From CAZQAA01 sp964591255 (GTDB taxonomy: Bacteria; Desulfobacterota; DSM-4660; Desulfatiglandales; Desulfatiglandaceae), in the NCBI GenBank assembly GCA_964591255.1, contig CAZQAA010000198.1:1-11287 (forward strand): a stretch of DNA of 11,287 nt, read 5' to 3'. Positions 6,578 to 11,287 of this stretch are shown here, in pieces; within the stretch, counting starts at the first letter, position 1; the number at the start of each line of letters is the position of its first letter. A model generated the notes under the pieces. That model did no database searches and had not been told where the DNA came from. It saw only the letters and a program-made list of their open reading frames with translations. A program made the position numbers and the translations under genes.

Positions 6578-7051
6578 ATGGTGCGTATATTCCTTCATGG
6601 TCTTGAAAGCAGCAATATGGGAACCAAGTCTGTGTTTTTCAGGGAAAAATTCCCTGATATGATTATCCCGCATTTCAAGGGTAATTTAAGGAAACGCATG
6701 AAAAAACTCGACGAGGTCCTTTCAGGCAAATCGGGAATAAGGCTCGTAGGTTCCAGCTTCGGCGGTCTGATGGCAACTCTCTTTGCCATGGAAAATGAAG
6801 CACGGATAGATAAGATAGTCCTCCTTGCCCCTGCCATCAATCTGATGGATTCTGATCTTGAAAAGAAAAAACAATCCATCTCTCTGCCTGTATGGATATA
6901 TCATGGAACAAATGACCGTGTAATACCTATAAAGAAAGTGGAACCGGTTGCCAAAAAAATCTTTTCCCGTCTGTCTTTTCATCCGGTAGATGATGACCAT
7001 TTTCTGCACAGGATATTTAAGACTATTCCTTGGGAAAACCTCCTGGCATGA
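6578..7051 (+). CDS. Small alpha/beta-fold hydrolase (YqiA/UPF0227-like esterase)
   Basis: A compact 157-residue alpha/beta hydrolase. It opens with the strand and oxyanion-type motif RIFLHGLESS, has the nucleophile elbow GSSFGG with Ser60, the acidic residue Asp113 in HGTNDRVIP, and the likely catalytic histidine His141 in DDDH, so a full Ser-Asp-His triad is present. The small size and lack of a cap domain resemble YqiA-type esterases; the substrate is unknown. The first possible start is GTG 6563, overlapping the previous gene by 10 nt; ATG 6578 is chosen because the hydrolase fold begins directly there and AAAGG lies just upstream (only 2 nt away, so GTG 6581 is a further alternative). 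The stop codon overlaps the priA start (ATGA), implying coupled translation. Similar stand-alone hydrolases often sit in housekeeping operons with no functional link. Confidence 0.82.
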   Translation: MVRIFLHGLESSNMGTKSVFFREKFPDMIIPHFKGNLRKRMKKLDEVLSGKSGIRLVGSSFGGLMATLFAMENEARIDKIVLLAPAINLMDSDLEKKKQSISLPVWIYHGTNDRVIPIKKVEPVAKKIFSRLSFHPVDDDHFLHRIFKTIPWENLLA

Positions 7052-9498
7052 ATGAAAAGGGAACGGAATGCATAAGGGTTGCGGTAACAGTGCCCGTAAG
7101 GGACACGTTTTCTTATTTAGTGCCGGAACAGCTATCCCCCGGGATAAGGGTGGGATGCAGGGTCCTGGTTCCATTCAAAAAAAGGAAAGTAACGGGATAT
7201 GTCCTGGAAAGAATCGAGGAAAATGATGATATAGAATTAAAGGCGGTTCTGGATGTACTCGATTCAGAACCTCTTTTTCCCCAAAAAATGGTGCCATTTT
7301 TCGAATGGCTGGCCGACTATTATTTCCACCCCATAGGCCAAGTCATCCAAACCTCACTTCCTGGCGGCCTGAATGCCGTCAATTACAAAAGCGCATCTCT
7401 CACTAAAACAGGCCTTAAAATCCTGGAGCAGCTTTCACAACAAACGGAACAAAGAGATATCCTTTCCTGGATAAAGGATCATCCCGGCAAAAAAATACCA
7501 TGGCCGGTGGGAAAACTCTATCCACTGCGAAAAAAAGGATGGCTTGTCATAGAAGAACGGGCCAGGAGGCAGACAGCAGGGCCGCTTATACGAAAGTTTG
7601 TTAGGCCTAAACAGGACATTGAGCTTGAATCCATACTAAGGGAAAAGGCCCATCTTGTAAGGGCCAAAAATGAAGAAGAATTCTTAAAGGCAATTTTTGA
7701 TCTCGGCATTGTTCTGTTAAGCGATCTTAATGTGAAATTTACCAATGCATATTATCTCGTCAAAAAATGGACCAAAGAGAATGTTATCGAGCAATACGAG
7801 GGAAGTCTTTACAGGGACCCTGCCGGTGCAACCATATTCCCTGCCCCGACTCCCCCCAGGCTTTACGGACAGCAAAAGGCCGCAGTGAAAAAGATCAATG
7901 AGTGCCTTGACAGAAAGGTGTTTTCCCCGTGCCTGCTTTACGGTGTTACAGGAAGCGGAAAAACAGAGGTCTACTTCAGAGCCGTTGAACATGCCATCCG
8001 GTTAGGCAAAAAGGCTATACTTATGGTACCTGAAATAGCCCTTGTGACATATCTTGAGAGTATATTCAGAGCAAGGCTGGGCAACCGGATTGCCGTTTAC
8101 CATAGCAGACTCAGCCATGGTGAAAGATATGACCAGTGGATCAGGATGGCCAGGGGAGAGGTGGATATGGTTATCGGCGCCCGGTCGGCCCTGTTCGCCC
8201 CATTTTCCGAATTAGGAATAATCATCGTTGATGAAGAACATGATGCGTCATATAAGCAGGACACTACTCCAGGATATCAGGCCCGGGATGCCGCCGTGAT
8301 GAGGGCAAAGATGGAAAATGCCGTGGTTTTACTGGGGTCGGGGACCCCGTCTGTCCAGTCCTTTCAAAACAGTATTAGCAAAAAGTATGATCTTATTCTT
8401 ATGCCGGACAGGGTTGAACAGAGGCCATTGCCTGACGTGCAAATTGTTGACATGAAAAAACTCGACAAAAAAAACTTACAAAACAATATATTAAGCAACA
8501 TACTTAAAGATGAACTGGAACAAAATCTTGCTGACGGATATCAATCCATCCTCTTTTTGAACCGCAGGGGGTTTCACCGGGTATTTCTGTGCCGCAGGTG
8601 TGGCAAGACCATCCATTGTCCAAATTGTGATGTATCCCTCACGCATCACATAGACATGGACAGGTTGACGTGTCATTACTGTGGATTGAGTATCGAAAGA
8701 CCGGACAAGTGTCCTTCATGTGCTGAAAAGGTCCTGAAACCATATGGCTTCGGCACCCAAAAGCTGGAACAGGAGTTGAAAACGTCCTTTCCCGATGCAA
8801 GAGTGCTGCGAATGGACACTGACAACACACGAAAAAAGGGGCAGATTTATCATATTCTTAAAACCTTCAGCGACAACAAAGCGGATATGCTCATCGGCAC
8901 CCAGATGATTACAAAGGGCTACCATTTCCCGAAGGTTACACTGGTAGGGATCGTTGCAGCTGACTCCTCACTCTCTTTTCCGGACTTCAGGGCAGGAGAA
9001 AGGACATTTCAGGTCCTTTCCCAGGTTGCAGGCAGGTCAGGGAGGGGAGGGGAGAGGGGGAGAGTGATCGTACAGACCTTCAATCCGGATCACTATGCAA
9101 TCGATACAGCCACATCCCATGACTATCATACATTTTTCGAGAGAGAAATTGCATTGAGAAAGCAGCTCGGCTATCCCCCCTTTTCACATCTCACCTGTTT
9201 AAGGCTTGAGGGAAACAATAAGGAAAGGACGCAGGAGACCGTAGAACAATTAGGGCTTGGCATAAGGGCAATTATCGCAAAACAACCTGAAATAGGCAAC
9301 AGTATTCATCTGTTAGGGCCTGTGGAAGCGCCCATTGCCCGCCTGAAAGGAAAGTACAGGTGGCAGATCTTGATCAAGAGCAAAAACATTTCTCTTCAAA
9401 AATATTTGTTGGGTGAAATTCACAGGCTTTCATTAAAAATGCTCAGATCAAGCGGCGTACGCCTTGTTATAGATGTGGATCCGTATCAAATGCTTTGA
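7048..9498 (+). CDS. priA: Primosomal protein PriA (replication-restart helicase)
   Basis: An 816-residue 3'-5' superfamily 2 DNA helicase that recognises stalled or repaired replication forks and starts reloading of the replicative helicase. The N-terminal 3'-end-binding domain (about 1-105) and winged-helix region precede the helicase core: Walker A GVTGSGKT (299-306), Walker B DEEH (395-398), motif III region GSGTPS (Gly432 where many PriA have Ala). The zinc-binding insert has all eight cysteines (515, 518, 524, 527, 542, 545, 555, 558). Motifs GTQMITKGYHFP and QVAGRSGRG follow, then the C-terminal domain. It is somewhat longer than the roughly 730 residues of E. coli PriA, the extra length lying before Walker A. 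Start: ATG 7048 overlaps the hydrolase stop in ATGA; an in-frame TTG at 7030 would add six residues but lacks a ribosome-binding site. Its 3' end overlaps the convergent Memo gene by 32 bp. Confidence 0.97.
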   Translation: MNEKGTECIRVAVTVPVRDTFSYLVPEQLSPGIRVGCRVLVPFKKRKVTGYVLERIEENDDIELKAVLDVLDSEPLFPQKMVPFFEWLADYYFHPIGQVIQTSLPGGLNAVNYKSASLTKTGLKILEQLSQQTEQRDILSWIKDHPGKKIPWPVGKLYPLRKKGWLVIEERARRQTAGPLIRKFVRPKQDIELESILREKAHLVRAKNEEEFLKAIFDLGIVLLSDLNVKFTNAYYLVKKWTKENVIEQYEGSLYRDPAGATIFPAPTPPRLYGQQKAAVKKINECLDRKVFSPCLLYGVTGSGKTEVYFRAVEHAIRLGKKAILMVPEIALVTYLESIFRARLGNRIAVYHSRLSHGERYDQWIRMARGEVDMVIGARSALFAPFSELGIIIVDEEHDASYKQDTTPGYQARDAAVMRAKMENAVVLLGSGTPSVQSFQNSISKKYDLILMPDRVEQRPLPDVQIVDMKKLDKKNLQNNILSNILKDELEQNLADGYQSILFLNRRGFHRVFLCRRCGKTIHCPNCDVSLTHHIDMDRLTCHYCGLSIERPDKCPSCAEKVLKPYGFGTQKLEQELKTSFPDARVLRMDTDNTRKKGQIYHILKTFSDNKADMLIGTQMITKGYHFPKVTLVGIVAADSSLSFPDFRAGERTFQVLSQVAGRSGRGGERGRVIVQTFNPDHYAIDTATSHDYHTFFEREIALRKQLGYPPFSHLTCLRLEGNNKERTQETVEQLGLGIRAIIAKQPEIGNSIHLLGPVEAPIARLKGKYRWQILIKSKNISLQKYLLGEIHRLSLKMLRSSGVRLVIDVDPYQML

Positions 9499-10411
9499 TT
9501 AGGGCAGCGGATACATATCCCACCACGCGCCTCATATCCCCTGTTACATCGCCTGAATTGGCATACTTGAGTATAACAGCCTTATTGACATCGATCTTTT
9601 TTGCTATCATAAGCAGAGTGATAACAGCGGCCCTTCCACAGGCCTCGCACTTTCCGATGGAAAGGTCTTTATGAAGCCCCCCTATGTCGAGGCTACGCAC
9701 ATCTCTAATAAACTGGTGGTCCAGTTCCTTAGCTTGCTTATAGTTATGAAAGTGGGAAAGATCGCTGCTGGCTATGAACAGGGTCTCTTTTGAATCGCCT
9801 GCTATTCTTGCAAGCACGTTGGCCAACTCCCGGCATGTGTCAAGATCATACCGCCCTATGAGAACAGGAACAATCCTGAATTTTTCAAGTACCGTTTGCA
9901 GAAAGGGAAGTTGAATCTCTATGCAGTGTTCTAAGGTGTGGGCCCTTTTTATGTATCTGATGTCCGGGCTCGCGTTAATGATCTTGTTGCACATTTCCAG
10001 ATCAACGGGCACTATACCGAGAGGTGTTTCATATCCTGACTGAAGATTGACAGATACCCCTTCAAAACCCATCCTGTGGCTTGGGCCTATCAGGACAATT
10101 CTCTTAAACTGCGTACCCTTTAAAAGCCTGTAGGCATGGGCCGCAATTTCTCCCGAATAGCGATAGCCGGCATGGGGAACAATGACGGCCTTGAGTTTCC
10201 CGCTGAAATTTACCGGTTTTACCTTTGACAAAAAGCCCCTGATAGTATCTGTCAGCTTTTCTCTGGATCGGGGATACCAGCTGCCTGCCAGGGCTGAAGG
10301 ACGGATCTCTTCCTCATACCATTCTTCTCCTGTTACCCGGGACTGACAGAAGCAGATCCCAAGGAAAAGGAAAAAAGGGAGAAAGACAATGCTGAAACGA
10401 TTCCTGGTCAC
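9467..10411 (-). CDS. amrB: Memo-family protein (AmmeMemoRadiSam system protein B) with signal peptide
   Basis: A 314-residue protein of the Memo/AmmeMemoRadiSam B family, related to LigB-type dioxygenases. Conserved landmarks: SALAGSWYP (39-47), VPHAGYRYSG with His80, GPSH with His112, EHCIEIQLPFL (161-171), SSDLSHF (215-221), CGRAA with Cys258 and SGDVTGD. His80, His112 and Cys258 correspond to the metal-site residues described for human MEMO1. Unusual is the first 28 residues: a basic start, a hydrophobic run (about 8-22) and a polar stretch, typical of a signal peptide or membrane anchor, which suggests export; two cysteines (20, 22) are there but no canonical lipobox. Start: GTG 10411 has AGGA (complement of 10420-10423) 8 nt upstream. 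A good promoter lies before it. The partner genes (AMMECR1-like and radical SAM) are not in the window. The biochemical role of the bacterial family is unknown. Confidence 0.9.
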   Translation of the reverse strand: MTRNRFSIVFLPFFLFLGICFCQSRVTGEEWYEEEIRPSALAGSWYPRSREKLTDTIRGFLSKVKPVNFSGKLKAVIVPHAGYRYSGEIAAHAYRLLKGTQFKRIVLIGPSHRMGFEGVSVNLQSGYETPLGIVPVDLEMCNKIINASPDIRYIKRAHTLEHCIEIQLPFLQTVLEKFRIVPVLIGRYDLDTCRELANVLARIAGDSKETLFIASSDLSHFHNYKQAKELDHQFIRDVRSLDIGGLHKDLSIGKCEACGRAAVITLLMIAKKIDVNKAVILKYANSGDVTGDMRRVVGYVSAALIKAFDTDPHL

Positions 10412-10460
10412 GCGTTTTTTCCTGAAATTTCTTGCGTTATGATAGGATGTTATTATATGA

Positions 10461-10489
10461 ATTATAGATCATATTCAGCTTCATAACAA
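10461..10489 (-). promoter_or_regulatory. Sigma70-type promoter for the Memo-family gene
   Basis: On the minus strand TTGTTA (complement of 10484-10489) is followed after exactly 17 nt by a perfect TATAAT (complement of 10461-10466). A second TATAAT on the same strand is the complement of 10452-10457. Transcription would start near 10454, about 40 nt before the GTG start. The region 10412-10512 is AT-rich and must also hold the promoter of the divergent thioredoxin gene. For that direction only a weak candidate was found: TTGCGT at 10432-10437 and TATGAA at 10456-10461. Confidence 0.5.
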
Positions 10490-10512
10490 GTTATTTCATG
10501 AAAGAGGGAATT

Positions 10513-11028
10513 ATGCACTCTTACTACAAGGTTTCCATGCTGGCAGTGGGTATTTTGGCATTTTTCGTCTTAAGTTTAGGCTGTGAGAAAGATGTTGATG
10601 CAGGGTTAACGGCGCCTGATTTTTCCCTGCCGGATCTATCCGGCCAAAACACCTCTTTAAAGCAGTTTCAGGGCCAGGTAGTGATCCTGGATTTTTGGGC
10701 AACATGGTGTTTCCCTTGCAGAATGTCAATTCCGGAGCTTGTTAAGATCCAGGAAAAATACAGGGATAAAGGGCTGGTCATTCTCGGAATTTCATTGGAT
10801 AATCCCATGCGCACTACGAACAAGGCCCTCATGGCATTCAAGAACAAATTCGGGATCAATTACAGGATACTTCGTTATGATATTAACGTGATAAGGGCCT
10901 ATTTCGGCCAAAGCAATCCGGCCATACCCACCATGTTTCTCATAGACCGCAACGGGAAGATCAAGAGCAAAATCGTAGGGTTCAGGCCTGACGCACTCAA
11001 AAATTCCCTCGCCAACTTGCTGAAATGA
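10513..11028 (+). CDS. TlpA/ResA-like thioredoxin-fold lipoprotein
   Basis: A 171-residue thioredoxin-fold protein anchored outside the inner membrane. The N-terminus has a hydrophobic run (about 8-22) ending in LSLGC, so Cys24 is the probable lipidation site, though the position -3 residue is Ser rather than Leu. The mature part starts with APDFSLPDLSG, then FWATWCFPCR with the redox pair Cys66/Cys69 and the cis-proline motif IPT (Pro139). The pattern matches the AhpC-TSA/Redoxin branch (TlpA, ResA, CcmG), which reduces disulfides, often in cytochrome c maturation; no cytochrome gene is seen here, so the partner is open. Start: ATG 10513 is preferred because GAGGGA (10504-10509) lies directly before it, while the in-frame ATG at 10498 lacks a ribosome-binding site. 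The stop codon overlaps the next gene's start (ATGA). Confidence 0.92.
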   Translation: MHSYYKVSMLAVGILAFFVLSLGCEKDVDAGLTAPDFSLPDLSGQNTSLKQFQGQVVILDFWATWCFPCRMSIPELVKIQEKYRDKGLVILGISLDNPMRTTNKALMAFKNKFGINYRILRYDINVIRAYFGQSNPAIPTMFLIDRNGKIKSKIVGFRPDALKNSLANLLK

Positions 11029-11287
11029 TAATTGACTTTCATACGCACATATTCCCACCCGTATTCCGGGATAAAAGGGAGTCGTTTTTTTCAGAAGAGC
11101 CCGCCTTCAGGAGCCTTTACGGCTCTCCCCGTGCCAAATTAATCGGAATGGAAGAGCTCCTTGAGTGTATGGACGAAGACGGGATCGACAGATCCGTGGT
11201 CTTTGGCTTTCCATGGGAAAAGGAAGAACACTTTAAGAGACACAATGACTACATAATTGAGGCGGTCCACAGGTACCCAAACCGTTT
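11025..11287 (+). CDS. Amidohydrolase (PF04909-type TIM-barrel), N-terminal 87 residues (partial)
   Basis: An open frame begins with ATG 11025, overlapping the thioredoxin gene stop by 4 nt (ATGA), and continues to the window end. The first residues, MIIDFHTHIFPP, hold the His6-x-His8 metal-binding pair that opens metal-dependent amidohydrolases. The later stretch GIDRSVVFGFPW followed by NDYIIEAVHRYPNR closely follows the amidohydrolase_2 family. These enzymes hydrolyse or decarboxylate small ring or carbonyl compounds; substrate cannot be assigned from a fragment. No Shine-Dalgarno is evident, so translation is probably coupled to the thioredoxin gene, although a functional link is not shown. 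The frame is cut by the window edge, not by a stop. Confidence 0.85.
   Translation, partial: MIIDFHTHIFPPVFRDKRESFFSEEPAFRSLYGSPRAKLIGMEELLECMDEDGIDRSVVFGFPWEKEEHFKRHNDYIIEAVHRYPNR

Noticed and set aside
11084..11091. T-run after 11083 as an intrinsic terminator of the thioredoxin gene
   Set aside because: It lies inside the coding frame of the downstream amidohydrolase and no GC-rich stem precedes it.

Overview
The window looks like an ordinary chromosomal stretch from an anaerobic Gram-negative bacterium, most likely a Desulfobacterota (former Deltaproteobacteria) lineage of the sulfate-reducing or syntrophic type. That placement is an inference. It rests on moderate GC content (judged by eye, not counted), a stand-alone acyl-CoA dehydrogenase, a FeoAB ferrous iron importer, an exported Memo-family protein and a TlpA-type lipoprotein. 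No rRNA, tRNA, CRISPR, phage or insertion-sequence signal was found.

Layout. Positions 1-602 (minus strand) hold the first 200 codons of an EamA/DMT-family membrane transporter that runs off the left edge. A divergent control region (603-885) separates it from a long plus-strand run of eight tightly packed genes: acyl-CoA dehydrogenase (886-2028), an ECF-type ABC ATPase with a histidine-rich tail (2050-2820), feoA (2900-3148), feoB (3163-5553), greA (5599-6066), a SlyD-like FKBP (6075-6572), a small alpha/beta hydrolase (6578-7051) and priA (7048-9498). The only sizeable gap in this run is 79 nt before feoA, which holds two inverted repeats. A minus-strand Memo-family gene with an N-terminal signal peptide (9467-10411) converges on priA and overlaps its 3' end by 32 bp. 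Across a second divergent control region lies a TlpA/ResA-like thioredoxin lipoprotein (10513-11028). Its stop codon overlaps the start of an amidohydrolase gene that leaves the window at 11287.

How the genes fit together. FeoA and FeoB form a ferrous iron importer. The ECF ATPase just before them probably energises a Ni/Co-type or other ECF importer whose membrane parts are not here, so the middle of the window has a metal-uptake flavour. GreA (transcript cleavage), SlyD (prolyl isomerase/chaperone) and PriA (replication restart) are housekeeping proteins that seem to share the transcript. The exported Memo homologue and the TlpA-like lipoprotein are both predicted outside the cytoplasm and are divergently transcribed from one short region.

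No clearly new multi-gene system is visible. The observations most worth following are the signal peptide on the Memo protein, the long soluble loop in FeoB, the orphan His-tailed ECF ATPase next to feoAB, and the inverted repeat at the feoA ribosome-binding region. Several start codons were moved from the longest possible reading to the one with a Shine-Dalgarno sequence or translational coupling; each entry says why.
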